Shown: one piece after another, positions 7,180 through 13,959 of the stretch
How positions within the stretch are numbered: position 1 is the first letter of the stretch
Layout: every line of letters begins with the position of its first letter
From: Candidatus Lloydbacteria bacterium RIFCSPLOWO2_02_FULL_54_12
GTDB taxonomy: Bacteria; Patescibacteriota; Minisyncoccia; Phycocordibacterales; UBA6899
DNA: 25,650 nt
Reading direction: 5' to 3'
Assembly (NCBI GenBank): GCA_001819095.1
Contig: MHLS01000017.1
Coordinates: 12,031-37,680 of the forward strand
Position numbers and translations under genes: made by a program
Notes under the pieces: model-generated
The model's input: only the letters and a program-made list of their open reading frames with translations
Told to the model about the DNA's origin: nothing
The model's database searches: none

Positions 7180-7890
7180 ATGTCTGACACCGCAACACAA
7201 CCTGACAACGCCACAATCGAAGCGATGTTCAATGCCGGAGCGCATTTCGGCTATTCCCGCGCACGCCGGCACTCGTCGGTGCGCCCGTACCTCTACGGTG
7301 CAAAGAACGGTGTCGACATCATCGATCTTTTGGAGACCGTGCGCATGCTTGAGACGGCAAAGGCGCGCTTGCATGAACTGGGCAAACTCGGGAAGACCGT
7401 CCTTTTTGTCGGAACGAAGCCGGAGATCAACGCCATTGTACTTGAGGTGTCCAAATCTATTCCCATGCCCGTTGTGACCGAGCGCTGGATCGGCGGGACC
7501 CTCACGAACTGGGGTGAGATCAAGAAGCGCACTGCGCGTCTCAAAGACCTTTCTGATAAATTCGCCAAGGGTGAACTCGAGAAATATACGAAAAAAGAGC
7601 GCCTGCTCTTCGAGCGTGAAATGGCGAAACTTCAAACGGAGTTCGGTGGTATCTCGGCTCTCGAAGGGCTGCCTGCGGCGGTCGTTATCGTTGACCCGCG
7701 CGAAGAGCACATCGCCGTCGCCGAGGCGACCAAAATGAAGGTGGAAATGATTGCACTCCTCAATTCCGACTGTGACGCAAGCGAGATCACTTATCCTATT
7801 CTCGCCAACGATTCGGCGCTGAAGAGCGTGCGGTATTTTCTCGAGGAGCTTCGCGGTGCCTACCTCGAAGGCGCAAAACAGAAAGCATAG
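7180..7890 (+). CDS. rpsB: Ribosomal protein S2
   Basis: A 236-residue small-subunit protein. Family landmarks are present: FNAGAHFGYSRARRHSSVRPYLYGAKNGVDIIDL, VLFVGTKPE, ERWIGGTLTNW, LPAAVVIVDPREEHIAVAEA, and a helical coiled-coil insert in the middle. Length is standard. It is followed by tsf, the usual bacterial order. ATG 7180 has no Shine-Dalgarno and a short AT-rich leader. Confidence 0.96.
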   Translation: MSDTATQPDNATIEAMFNAGAHFGYSRARRHSSVRPYLYGAKNGVDIIDLLETVRMLETAKARLHELGKLGKTVLFVGTKPEINAIVLEVSKSIPMPVVTERWIGGTLTNWGEIKKRTARLKDLSDKFAKGELEKYTKKERLLFEREMAKLQTEFGGISALEGLPAAVVIVDPREEHIAVAEATKMKVEMIALLNSDCDASEITYPILANDSALKSVRYFLEELRGAYLEGAKQKA

Positions 7891-7907
7891 ACTGCGTACC
7901 CCGATGA

Positions 7908-7930
7908 GCGCGATAGAAGCGCCGTTTTTT
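7908..7930 (+). terminator. Weak hairpin with T6 between rpsB and tsf
   Basis: GCGC/GCGC with a seven-base loop, followed two bases later by TTTTTT. The stem is short; it might cause partial termination and lower tsf relative to rpsB, or be chance. Confidence 0.25.
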
Positions 7931-7964
7931 GTCCACATTTTATTTCGCGAACAACACTGCACAT

Positions 7965-8558
7965 ATGGAAGTCACCATGGACCAGATCAAAGAGCTTCGT
8001 GACGAAACGGGAGTTTCCGTCATGCAGGTGAAGAAGGCGCTCGAGGAAGCAAAAGGCGATATGGACAAAGCGCGCATGGCGCTCCGAAAGAAGAGCGGTG
8101 AGATCGCCGCAAAAAAGGGCGACCGTACGCTCGGCGCGGGCGTGATAGCGGCGTATATCCACGCAGGCGGTTCGGTCGGGGTCTTGGTGGAACTTGCATG
8201 CGAGACCGATTTTGTCGCCAAGAACGAAGATTTCAAGAAACTGGCGTACGAGATCGCCATGCATATTGCGGCCATGAATCCGAAATACAACCGTTTGACC
8301 GACGTGACGGAGGAAGATCGCGCGAAGGCAACGGCGTTCTTCCAAGACGAGGTCGCGAAGCTCGATAAACCGACGGCCATTAAAGAAAAGGTGCTTCAGG
8401 GGAAGCTCGACACCTACTTCAAAGAACAGACGCTCGTCGAACAGCCGTTCGTGAAGAACCCCGAGGTGACCGTTGGCGATTTGGTGAAGGGCGCGGTGCA
8501 GAAGTTCGGAGAGAACACGGAGTTAGTGCGCTTCACACGTTTTGTTGCGGGTAAATAG
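7965..8558 (+). CDS. tsf: Elongation factor Ts
   Basis: The guanine-nucleotide exchange factor for EF-Tu, 198 residues if started at ATG 7965. This is the short form (as in Thermus) rather than the roughly 280-residue E. coli form. The N-terminal UBA-like domain (IKELRDETGVSVMQVKKALEEAKGDMDKA) is followed by the linker KKSGEIAAKKGDRT and the EF-Tu contact motif ETDFVAKNEDFKKL. ATG 7977 (MDQIKEL) is an equally good start, with GGAAG just ahead of it. It lies 74 bases after rpsB. Confidence 0.94.
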   Translation: MEVTMDQIKELRDETGVSVMQVKKALEEAKGDMDKARMALRKKSGEIAAKKGDRTLGAGVIAAYIHAGGSVGVLVELACETDFVAKNEDFKKLAYEIAMHIAAMNPKYNRLTDVTEEDRAKATAFFQDEVAKLDKPTAIKEKVLQGKLDTYFKEQTLVEQPFVKNPEVTVGDLVKGAVQKFGENTELVRFTRFVAGK

Positions 8559-8561
8559 AAC

Positions 8562-8608
8562 ATTTTTCGAGGTGAGTCCTTGGCTTTGAAAGGCCTCTCT
8601 TCGAAAAT
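8562..8608. repeat. Imperfect hairpin directly after tsf
   Basis: ATTTTtCGA pairs with TCGAAAAT, and an inner ladder GAGtCCTT pairs with AAGGcCTC. It starts three bases after the tsf stop. The geometry is like the 3'-end palindromes but the sequence is different. Confidence 0.45.
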
Positions 8609-8623
8609 AAGAACTTTCTCTAT

Positions 8624-8992
8624 ATGTCATTCCTTGTTGCGCTTTGGACCCTCTCGCTTGTCGCGCTTATCGGCATAGTGCTCTATGCACACCGCAAAAG
8701 GGACGCATTTACGCCTTCGCCCCATGTGGCCGACGGTAACTTTGGCGACCTCGTGGTCGAAGAATTGCGGGAGACGGGCGAGATGCTTTGGCGTAGAGCT
8801 GTACTACTTCGTCCGCATGGCGAGCGTATCGTCGTCGAAAGCGGCATACTGCTCAAGAAGGGTCACAATATGCTTATTGAAAAGGCGTTTGGCCGCGTTG
8901 CGACGGAGAAAGGAGGCTCCTCCTCATTTTTTCTGAAGCGCATCGCGGAGTACAAGGAGTCTCTCGGCGAAAAGGATCGCGAGAAAATGTAA
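8624..8992 (+). CDS. Small membrane-anchored protein, unknown
   Basis: I do not recognise this 122-residue protein. Residues 3-22 are one transmembrane helix (FLVALWTLSLVALIGIVLYA), followed by a basic HRKR stretch, so the rest should be cytoplasmic. The soluble part is charged and mostly helical (LVVEELRETGEMLWRRAVLL, FFLKRIAEYKESLGEKDREKM). No catalytic motif is visible. ATG 8624 has no Shine-Dalgarno. It sits 65 bases after tsf and may be read from the rpsB promoter, and it is followed by a 3'-end palindrome like the core genes. Confidence 0.65.
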   Translation: MSFLVALWTLSLVALIGIVLYAHRKRDAFTPSPHVADGNFGDLVVEELRETGEMLWRRAVLLRPHGERIVVESGILLKKGHNMLIEKAFGRVATEKGGSSSFFLKRIAEYKESLGEKDREKM

Positions 8993-9014
8993 GAGTACAA
9001 GGCTCGACCCTTAA

Positions 9015-9070
9015 CAAAATACAAGGTCGAACCTTAAGAATTGATGCTCAAGGTTCGACCTTGTATTTTG
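9015..9070. repeat. 3'-end palindrome, copy 5, with an adjoining half copy
   Basis: Arms CAAAATACAAGGTCGAACC and GGTTCGACCTTGTATTTTG; centre imperfect (AATTGATGCT). Immediately upstream, 8996-9014 reads TACAAGGCTCGACCCTTAA, a degraded left arm without a right arm. The pair starts three bases after the preceding stop codon. Confidence 0.87.
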
Positions 9071-9075
9071 ACTTA

Positions 9076-9175
9076 CGCCCCACGGGACTCCTATTTTTCT
9101 AAGAGGGATACCTCTAAGAAAAATTGGTCGCCCCACGGGACTCCCCAATTTCCAACTCCCTTCGGTCGGGAAATT
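9076..9175. repeat. Cluster: duplicated CGCCCCACGGGACTCC and two hairpins
   Basis: CGCCCCACGGGACTCC occurs at 9076-9091 and again at 9129-9144. Between them, ATTTTTCTaAGAGG pairs with CCTCTaAGAAAAAT. After the second copy, AATTTCC pairs with GGAAATT. No gene is present. The unit order (conserved 16-mer, then hairpin) is repeated twice, suggesting a modular intergenic repeat. Confidence 0.6.
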
Positions 9176-9183
9176 TAGGTCGC

Positions 9184-9204
9184 TCGCCATCTCGGCGATT
9201 TTTT
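9184..9204 (+). terminator. Small terminator ahead of tRNA-Thr
   Basis: TCGCC/GGCGA with a five-base loop, followed directly by TTTTTT. It would stop transcripts from upstream before the tRNA. Confidence 0.5.
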
Positions 9205-9220
9205 GTTACAACTGATTCAC

Positions 9221-9293
9221 GCCGCCTTAGCTCAGCTGGTAGAGCAACGGTTTTGTAAACCGTAGGTCCCCGGTTCAAGCCCGGGAGGCGGCT
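9221..9293 (+). tRNA. tRNA-Thr (anticodon UGU)
   Basis: A full cloverleaf of 73 bases: acceptor stem GCCGCCT/AGGCGGC, D arm with AGCTGGTAGA, anticodon stem ACGGT/ACCGT around loop TTTGTAA (anticodon TGT, 9254-9256), and T arm with GGTTCAAGC. UGU reads ACA and other Thr codons. The discriminator base is T and CCA is not encoded in full, so the CCA-adding enzyme would be needed. Position 37 is A, as usual for tRNAs reading ANN codons. Confidence 0.96.
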
Positions 9294-9323
9294 CCGGAAA
9301 TTATTGAATCCTAAATAAAAAAC

Positions 9324-9530
9324 ATGAACAACCCAGAGTTGCAGAATGTTAACGTGTCAAAGTCGACGGAGGGTTCACCCGAGGCGAAGAAGGGCAAGTG
9401 CATGATGTGCAAATTTGTGCTCGTTTTTTCACTCATCGCGTTCTTCTTGGTGCTCATTCTCACGGTTGTCCTCACGTTGGATCAGCCGGAAGAGGTCCTG
9501 CCGCAAGCGACCCCGAGCGTAACCTTGTAG
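9324..9530 (+). CDS. Small single-helix membrane protein, unknown
   Basis: A 68-residue frame with a charged N-terminus, a CMMC motif (residues 26-29), one strong transmembrane helix (FVLVFSLIAFFLVLILTVVLTL) and a short Pro/Thr tail. The product is not recognised; the organised layout makes it a likely real gene. The CMMC pair could bind metal or a lipid, which is speculative. TAAATA stands six bases before the ATG, the same spacing as the leaderless promoters elsewhere, but it is a poor -10. No Shine-Dalgarno. Bases 9531-9611 hold nothing clear apart from a GACACG/CGTGTC pair. Confidence 0.55.
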   Translation: MNNPELQNVNVSKSTEGSPEAKKGKCMMCKFVLVFSLIAFFLVLILTVVLTLDQPEEVLPQATPSVTL

Positions 9531-9611
9531 GCTACGCGTCTCCGACGGACACGAACTTCTCGCGCCGAGCGTGTCGGCCCGATATTCTCTGGATTTCGGG
9601 CGTTTTTCGCA

Positions 9612-9617
9612 TATAAT
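9612..9617 (+). promoter_or_regulatory. Perfect -10 box, TATAAT six bases before pheS ATG
   Basis: TATAAT-N6-ATG places the start of transcription on or beside the start codon. No -35 match and no Shine-Dalgarno. No T-box or leader-peptide attenuator is possible in this layout. Confidence 0.65.
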
Positions 9618-9623
9618 GATGCG

Positions 9624-10403
9624 ATGGAACCATCGAAGGCTCGCGGACATTTTCACCCCATTTCGATACTTATCGACGATATTGCCCGCATCTTCACGGA
9701 CCTGGGTTTTGACATTGAAGACGGCCCCGAACTGGAAACCGAATACTACAATTTTGATGCCCTAAACGTCCCCAAGGACCACCCGTCGCGTGATATGCAG
9801 GACACGTTTTGGATAAAGCCGCGCTCGGGCGACACCGAGCGGCATCTCCTCCGTACGCACACTTCTCCTGTCCAGATACGCTACATGGAAAGGAAAATGA
9901 AGGCAGGCATAGAGCCGCCCTACGCTATCGTCGTGCCCGGCAAGGTCTTCAGGAACGAAGCCACAGACGCGACGCATGAAGCACAATTCTTTCAGGTGGA
10001 AGGGCTTTTGGTGGGTAAGGATGTGACGCTCGGAATGCTGAAAGGCGTGCTCGGGAAGTTCTTCTCGGAACTCTTCGGTGGTGAAACCGCAGTGCGCTTT
10101 CGTACGAGCTTCTTCCCGTTCGTCGAGCCGGGTGTTGAGGTGGATATGCAGTGTTTCAAGTGTCTTCCAACGGGGAAAGAGAAGGACGCGGGCTGTTCCA
10201 TCTGCAGAGGTGCGGGCTGGATCGAGATCATGGGTGCGGGGATGGTGCATCCCAAAGTGCTCGAAGCGGTGGGCGTTGACCCGACGAAGTATCAAGGGTT
10301 CGCATTCGGCGGCGGGCTCGACCGCATTGCCATGCTCCGCTGGGGGATCGACGATGTGCGCCTGCTTTATAACGGTGATCTCCGCGTCGTCAGTCAATTC
10401 TAG
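9624..10403 (+). CDS. pheS: Phenylalanyl-tRNA synthetase alpha subunit, short form
   Basis: The catalytic subunit that charges tRNA-Phe with phenylalanine. At 259 residues it starts almost directly at the catalytic domain (GHFHPI); the N-terminal coiled-coil arm of about 80 residues, which contacts tRNA-Phe in known enzymes, is absent. Motif 2 is GKVFRNE (106-112). The motif 3 region is GFAFGGGLDRIAMLRWG, with Ala227 at the known Phe-pocket position. A CxxC pair (Cys177/180, Cys191/194) forms a probable zinc knuckle before GWIEIMGAGMVHP, seen in some other PheS. No upstream in-frame extension is likely, because the -10 box abuts the start. pheT begins two bases after the stop. Confidence 0.96.
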   Translation: MEPSKARGHFHPISILIDDIARIFTDLGFDIEDGPELETEYYNFDALNVPKDHPSRDMQDTFWIKPRSGDTERHLLRTHTSPVQIRYMERKMKAGIEPPYAIVVPGKVFRNEATDATHEAQFFQVEGLLVGKDVTLGMLKGVLGKFFSELFGGETAVRFRTSFFPFVEPGVEVDMQCFKCLPTGKEKDAGCSICRGAGWIEIMGAGMVHPKVLEAVGVDPTKYQGFAFGGGLDRIAMLRWGIDDVRLLYNGDLRVVSQF

Positions 10404-10405
10404 CC

Positions 10406-12343
10406 ATGAAATATTCACATAAATGGTTGCAAGAGCATCTCGACAAGCCGCTACTCGGCGCGGAGGAACTTGCACGCACCATCACCACGAAGTCCTTTGA
10501 AGTGGAGGGCGTGGAAACGCACGAGGGCGCCGCAATTTTTGACATTAAGGTACTTCCCAATCGCGCACACGACGCGCTTTCGCACCGCGGTATGGCACGA
10601 GAGATCGCCGCGCTTTTTGACATCCCCATGCATCCAAGGGCAATCCTTGAGAATCCAGTATCTAAAGGGTTGCCCTTAAACCCTTCCGTTCCCGCCGTGC
10701 GTGTGGCGATCGAGGATCCCAAACGTTGCCTGCGCTATATCGGCGTTCGCGTTGACGGTGTTGCCGTCGGCGCATCGCCCAAGTGGTTGGAAGAGAGGCT
10801 CGCCTCGGTCGGTCAACGCTCCATCTCGAACATCGTTGACCTTACGAATTTCATCCTCTTTGACCTCGGACAGCCGATGCACGCTTTCGACGCGGCAAAG
10901 GTCGCGGGGGGGATTACGGTACGTCTTGCAAAGTCCGGTGAAACAATGACGACGCTTGACGGCAAGGACCTCATCTTCGACGGCACCGAGCTCGTAATCG
11001 CCGACGACGAGGCGGTGCTCGCGCTTGCGGGCGTGAAGGGGGGCAAAAAGGCGGAAGTTGACGCGGAGACATCCTCTATCATCTTTGAATGCGCGAACTT
11101 CGACCCGACCGAGACGCGCAAGACCTCGACCAAGCACAGTATCAAAACCGACGCCTCCAAGCGTTACGAGAACGGCATGACGAGCGAATTGGCGGGGGAG
11201 GCGGTGGAGCTTGCATTGTCGGAGTTACAAAAAATGCTTCCAACCGCAAAGATCGGCACAAAAAGCGATGTCTACCCCCATCCTGAACCGCACTCTCTAC
11301 CCGTCTCGGTGACGCTTTCGGAGCTGAACGGGCTCTTGGGAAGTGCAATGACGGAAAAGGACGTCGGGGAAGTGCTCGGAAGGCTCGCGCATGCCGGTTT
11401 CGCGCACGAAGCGAAGAGCGGGGCGTACGTCGTTACGCCTCCCGTCTCTCGTCTCGACATTCGCATCAAAGAGGACCTTGTCGAAGAGGTGGGCCGGCAT
11501 TATGGTTACGACAAGATAACGCCGACATTGCCGAACCTCGGCAGAAAAGGCCTTCCTAACAAGCGACTCTACTATGCGAACAAGGTGCGCAATTTCCTCG
11601 TCGAACGCGGTTTTTCGGAGGTGTATACATATTCGTTCTCATCCGACAAAGGTGATGGCGTGGAAGTATTGAATCCAGTCGGAGATGACCGCCCTTACAT
11701 GCGCGAAAGGATGGCGGCAACGACGGGTCTTGCTGCCGCTCTCATGACCAATGGTCGTAGTGCACCAATACTCGGGACAGCTACTGTTGACATCTTTGAA
11801 TTTGGAAACGTCTTTACTGAAAGGGACGAGCAATTCCATTTGGCCCTTGGATCGAATAAAAAGAAAGCAGGGTTGTGGACGTCACTTACAGAAATAATGT
11901 CTTTACTTGGCGTCAAGGAGAGTGACGTGGTCGTCATAGTACCAGACGGGGGAATTCCGGATATGTGCGAGATAGATTTTGACGCCTCCATCGTCCAGTT
12001 GCCGGAGCCACTTGCGAATGAAACACTTGCTGGTGCAGAGCGTAGCGTTATTTACAAAGCATTCTCAAAATTCCCACACATTGTCCGCGATGTGGCGCTG
12101 TGGGTGCCGAAGGAGACAAAGGTGGAAGACGTTGAGGCTATTGTGACTGCGAACGCAGGGGAGTTGGCGCAGAAAATCTACCTTTTCGATACCTTCGAGA
12201 AAGAAGACAAAAAATCATTCGCCTTTCGCATGGTGCTCCAGTCTTTCGAGCGCACTCTCGAAGACGCCGAAGCGAATGCAGTGTATGACAATGTGGTGAA
12301 AGCGTTACAGTCCGCGAATGCCGCTTGGCAGGTGCGGGTTTAG
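10406..12343 (+). CDS. pheT: Phenylalanyl-tRNA synthetase beta subunit, lacking the OB-fold domain
   Basis: The structural and editing subunit of PheRS, 645 residues against the usual roughly 800. Residues 1-37 start the B1 domain (MKYSHKWLQEHL, SFEVEGVE) and pass directly to IKVLPNRAHDALSHRGMAREIAALF; the roughly 110-residue EMAP-like OB fold normally inserted here is missing. The B3/B4 editing region is at about 95-285 (RSISNIVDLTNFIL, GQPMHAFDAAKV). B5 and the core follow (PPVSRLDIRIKEDLVEEVGRHYGYDKI), then the inactive synthetase-like module. The C-terminal anticodon-binding FDX-ACB domain is at about 550-645 (KFPHIVRDVALWVP, LFDTFE, FRMVLQS). The gene is in an operon with pheS. Confidence 0.95.
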   Translation: MKYSHKWLQEHLDKPLLGAEELARTITTKSFEVEGVETHEGAAIFDIKVLPNRAHDALSHRGMAREIAALFDIPMHPRAILENPVSKGLPLNPSVPAVRVAIEDPKRCLRYIGVRVDGVAVGASPKWLEERLASVGQRSISNIVDLTNFILFDLGQPMHAFDAAKVAGGITVRLAKSGETMTTLDGKDLIFDGTELVIADDEAVLALAGVKGGKKAEVDAETSSIIFECANFDPTETRKTSTKHSIKTDASKRYENGMTSELAGEAVELALSELQKMLPTAKIGTKSDVYPHPEPHSLPVSVTLSELNGLLGSAMTEKDVGEVLGRLAHAGFAHEAKSGAYVVTPPVSRLDIRIKEDLVEEVGRHYGYDKITPTLPNLGRKGLPNKRLYYANKVRNFLVERGFSEVYTYSFSSDKGDGVEVLNPVGDDRPYMRERMAATTGLAAALMTNGRSAPILGTATVDIFEFGNVFTERDEQFHLALGSNKKKAGLWTSLTEIMSLLGVKESDVVVIVPDGGIPDMCEIDFDASIVQLPEPLANETLAGAERSVIYKAFSKFPHIVRDVALWVPKETKVEDVEAIVTANAGELAQKIYLFDTFEKEDKKSFAFRMVLQSFERTLEDAEANAVYDNVVKALQSANAAWQVRV

Positions 12344-12356
12344 GATCGTTGGAGTA

Positions 12357-12441
12357 CAAGGTGGAAGACGGCCGAAGGTCTCTCCTTGGGGCTTTACGCA
12401 AAGGTGAGACCTTGGAGGGTCTGGCCGTCTTTTCCACCTTG
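12357..12441. repeat. Divergent, enlarged 3'-end palindrome after pheT
   Basis: Outer arms CAAGGTGGAAgaCGGCC and GGCCGTcttTTCCACCTTG pair apart from a two-base bulge. Inside, AAGGTCTCtCCTT and AAGGTgAGACCTT repeat the AAGGT/ACCTT theme and also pair with each other. It starts 13 bases after the pheT stop. It shares the CAAGGT ends with the canonical copies but has a different middle. Confidence 0.75.
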
Positions 12442-12461
12442 CATTTTCGACGTGAAAATAG

Positions 12462-12493
12462 CTATTCTCAAATTCTTAAGAATTTGAGAATAG
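12462..12493. repeat. Perfect 32-bp AT-rich palindrome
   Basis: CTATTCTCAAATTCTT is followed with no gap by its exact reverse complement. It lies between the convergent ends of pheT and the 12548-13342 gene. A smaller ATTTTC/GAAAAT hairpin lies just upstream (12443-12459). A gap-free palindrome is better suited to DNA cruciform formation or protein binding than to an RNA terminator. Confidence 0.75.
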
Positions 12494-12502
12494 ATCACTT
12501 GC

Positions 12503-12532
12503 CAAATAAAAATCCCCCGACATGCGGGGGAT
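12503..12532 (-). terminator. Rho-independent terminator for the 12548-13342 gene
   Basis: On the minus strand ATCCCCC pairs with GGGGGAT around GCATGTC, then TTTTTATTT. It lies 15 bases after the stop codon. Confidence 0.85.
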
Positions 12533-12547
12533 GAAACTAAAAGCTGA

Positions 12548-13342
12548 TTACGATGCCGGAGGGCTCATCGGGATGTCACTTCCTTGTGTGTCTGTGGTTG
12601 GCGCGTTGAGACCTTCGTACCCTGGCCGCCACTTGGCGATGAGGGGTTCGCGTGGGCCGATGTTCATTCCGTATACCAGACGTGAACTTTCCTCCGTTGT
12701 GAGCTGTGGTAGGTGGTCAACGGAGGTAAAGATATTATCAGCCCAAGGCGTCGTTATGCGGTCAGATATCTTTCCGATGTTTTCGATACAGGTGACATGA
12801 CACATACGCCGAACCAGAGTACGGCAATCAGCATCAAGGGAATCAAAATAAAAATACTTTCCAGGAGAAGAACTTCTCTCCACGATGTCGCCGGGCTCTG
12901 GAGATCGCTGTGAGATCTCATACGCCGGCGCCTCGAAACACGCGTGTACGATGAGGGAGCGCAGTGTGGAGTAGCGGGCGGAAATAATCCTGCCGAGCAT
13001 TTCCCCGTGTCGGATGATCGAGAGAATCTGCGATCCTTTGATCGCGCCTGACAATGACAGCTTGAACTCAATGTCGTTCGGTGAGTTCCAGTCGCTCCGT
13101 TTGTCTCGTATTATCCAGCGAAATTCCGCAGAAACATTGGAGTTGAACCGCTCGAATTTGAAAACCCCGTTTTTGTTTTCGAGGTAGTAATCGGTGCGCC
13201 ACGGGTATTCTTGCGCAGTGTCACCGATAATCTTTTCAAGGTCTTCCCGCAGTGCTTCCGGTGGCCGCCTCTCGTTGCGGTGAAACGTTGCAAATACACG
13301 AAGAGCCGGACGGTAATACGTTGTCGCAGGTTTGGTTCCCAT
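12548..13342 (-). CDS. Protein of unknown function, 264 residues
   Basis: I do not recognise this protein. ATG at 13342 is preceded by AAAGGAGGT, a perfect Shine-Dalgarno, seven bases away, which fixes the start. There is no signal peptide or membrane helix, so it is probably cytoplasmic. The N-terminal third is basic and helical (RNERRPPEALREDLEKIIGD); the middle alternates strand-like stretches (FKFERFNSNVSAEFRWIIRDKR, IEFKLSLSGAI). There are four Cys residues, two of them close together (RRMCHVTC). The C-terminus is Pro/Thr/Ser-rich. It has its own promoter and terminator. Codon use looks similar to its neighbours, so recent transfer is not evident. Confidence 0.7.
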   Translation of the reverse strand: MGTKPATTYYRPALRVFATFHRNERRPPEALREDLEKIIGDTAQEYPWRTDYYLENKNGVFKFERFNSNVSAEFRWIIRDKRSDWNSPNDIEFKLSLSGAIKGSQILSIIRHGEMLGRIISARYSTLRSLIVHACFEAPAYEISQRSPEPGDIVERSSSPGKYFYFDSLDADCRTLVRRMCHVTCIENIGKISDRITTPWADNIFTSVDHLPQLTTEESSRLVYGMNIGPREPLIAKWRPGYEGLNAPTTDTQGSDIPMSPPAS

Positions 13343-13405
13343 CGGGATACCTCCTTTAGGTTGGTTGATTTGAAAGGTACATCACGACCATCGGTCGCAG
13401 GTTTT

Positions 13406-13433
13406 AAACTACTCCAGAGTTTCGTATTGTCAA
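13406..13433 (-). promoter_or_regulatory. Promoter of the 264-residue unknown gene
   Basis: On the minus strand a perfect -35 TTGACA is followed after 16 bases by TAGTTT. The leader is roughly 55-60 bases and carries the strong Shine-Dalgarno. Confidence 0.5.
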
Positions 13434-13436
13434 TGA

Positions 13437-13467
13437 GAAAAGAAAATAGCCGCGCACATGGCGCGGC
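13437..13467 (-). terminator. Terminator for the 13486-13725 gene
   Basis: On the minus strand GCCGCGC/GCGCGGC with a five-base loop is followed by TATTTTCTTTTC. It lies about 18 bases after the stop codon and directly before the next minus-strand promoter. Confidence 0.8.
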
Positions 13468-13485
13468 CTCGAGTCTCGTGTGTTC

Positions 13486-13725
13486 CTATCCGCGATACGA
13501 CCACTCGTTGAATTCCGGCCAGATCCAGAATTTCCTGCAGGAGCACTCGTAGTTATCCTGACAGTCGACCGGTTGGTCGTTGACGAACTTGAACGTGAGG
13601 TCGAAGGGCTTTTGGCATTCCGTGCACGCGCCCTTCATGGTGTGCGTTTCGACCTTTTCATAGGTCGCTTCGAAACTCGCTTCACCGCGCGCATGGTCGA
13701 TGAGTGATTGCGTTGACCAGCCCAT
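13486..13725 (-). CDS. Small zinc-ribbon-like protein, unknown
   Basis: A 79-residue protein with CTEC (residues 34-37) and then C (54) and CSC (60-62), a spacing that suggests a treble-clef or ribbon zinc site. The N-terminal half is helical (STQSLIDHARGEASFEATYEKVE) and the end is aromatic (KFWIWPEFNEWSYRG). The product is not recognised; it may be a small regulator or adaptor, which is only a guess. ATG at 13725 has GGAAGG ahead of it, and a good promoter and terminator frame the gene, so it is real. Confidence 0.7.
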   Translation of the reverse strand: MGWSTQSLIDHARGEASFEATYEKVETHTMKGACTECQKPFDLTFKFVNDQPVDCQDNYECSCRKFWIWPEFNEWSYRG

Positions 13726-13764
13726 GATCCTTCCCCTTCCGATTGAATGAAATAAACCGTGAAA

Positions 13765-13793
13765 AGTGTACCATATATATTCACTGAAGTCAA
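13765..13793 (-). promoter_or_regulatory. Promoter of the zinc-ribbon-like gene
   Basis: On the minus strand TTGACT, 17 bases, TACACT; the leader is about 33 bases. One of the best promoter matches in the window. Confidence 0.65.
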
Positions 13794-13883
13794 ATCAAGA
13801 TCCCCCAAAACGCCTTGCCGTAGAGGGGTGTTTTGAACGCTTTTGCGCCGTTCTCGCCCCGATGGATAATGCCAGGAATTCGA

Positions 13884-13911
13884 TTGATATAAAGCCGTTT
13901 TTTGCTAAAAT
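13884..13911 (+). promoter_or_regulatory. Candidate gyrB promoter
   Basis: TTGATA, 16 bases, TAAAAT, with TGc directly before the -10 (extended -10). The transcript would start near 13918 and include the inverted repeat at 13927-13945. A second TAAAAT at 13954-13959 touches the ATG itself. Confidence 0.5.
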
Positions 13912-13926
13912 TATCTTATCAAAACT

Positions 13927-13945
13927 TGTCTGCCTAAGGCAGACA
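13927..13945 (+). promoter_or_regulatory. Perfect inverted repeat in the gyrB leader
   Basis: TGTCTGCCT and AGGCAGACA flank a single A, 14 bases before the gyrB ATG. It could be an operator or an RNA hairpin that limits gyrB translation. There is no U-tract, so it is not a standard terminator. Confidence 0.5.
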
Positions 13946-13959
13946 TTCGTGCGTAAAAT

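Noticed and set aside
7039..7962. 307-codon minus-strand frame over rpsB
   Set aside because: Antisense to conserved S2; its YKVEP end is simply the left arm of palindrome copy 4 read on the other strand.
9531..9623. T-box or leader-peptide attenuator before pheS
   Set aside because: TATAAT six bases before the ATG leaves no leader, and no T-box motif or Phe-rich short frame is visible.
11640..12060. Slightly more AT-rich stretch inside pheT as a foreign insertion
   Set aside because: It stays in frame and encodes the expected synthetase-like module; the composition change judged by eye is too small.
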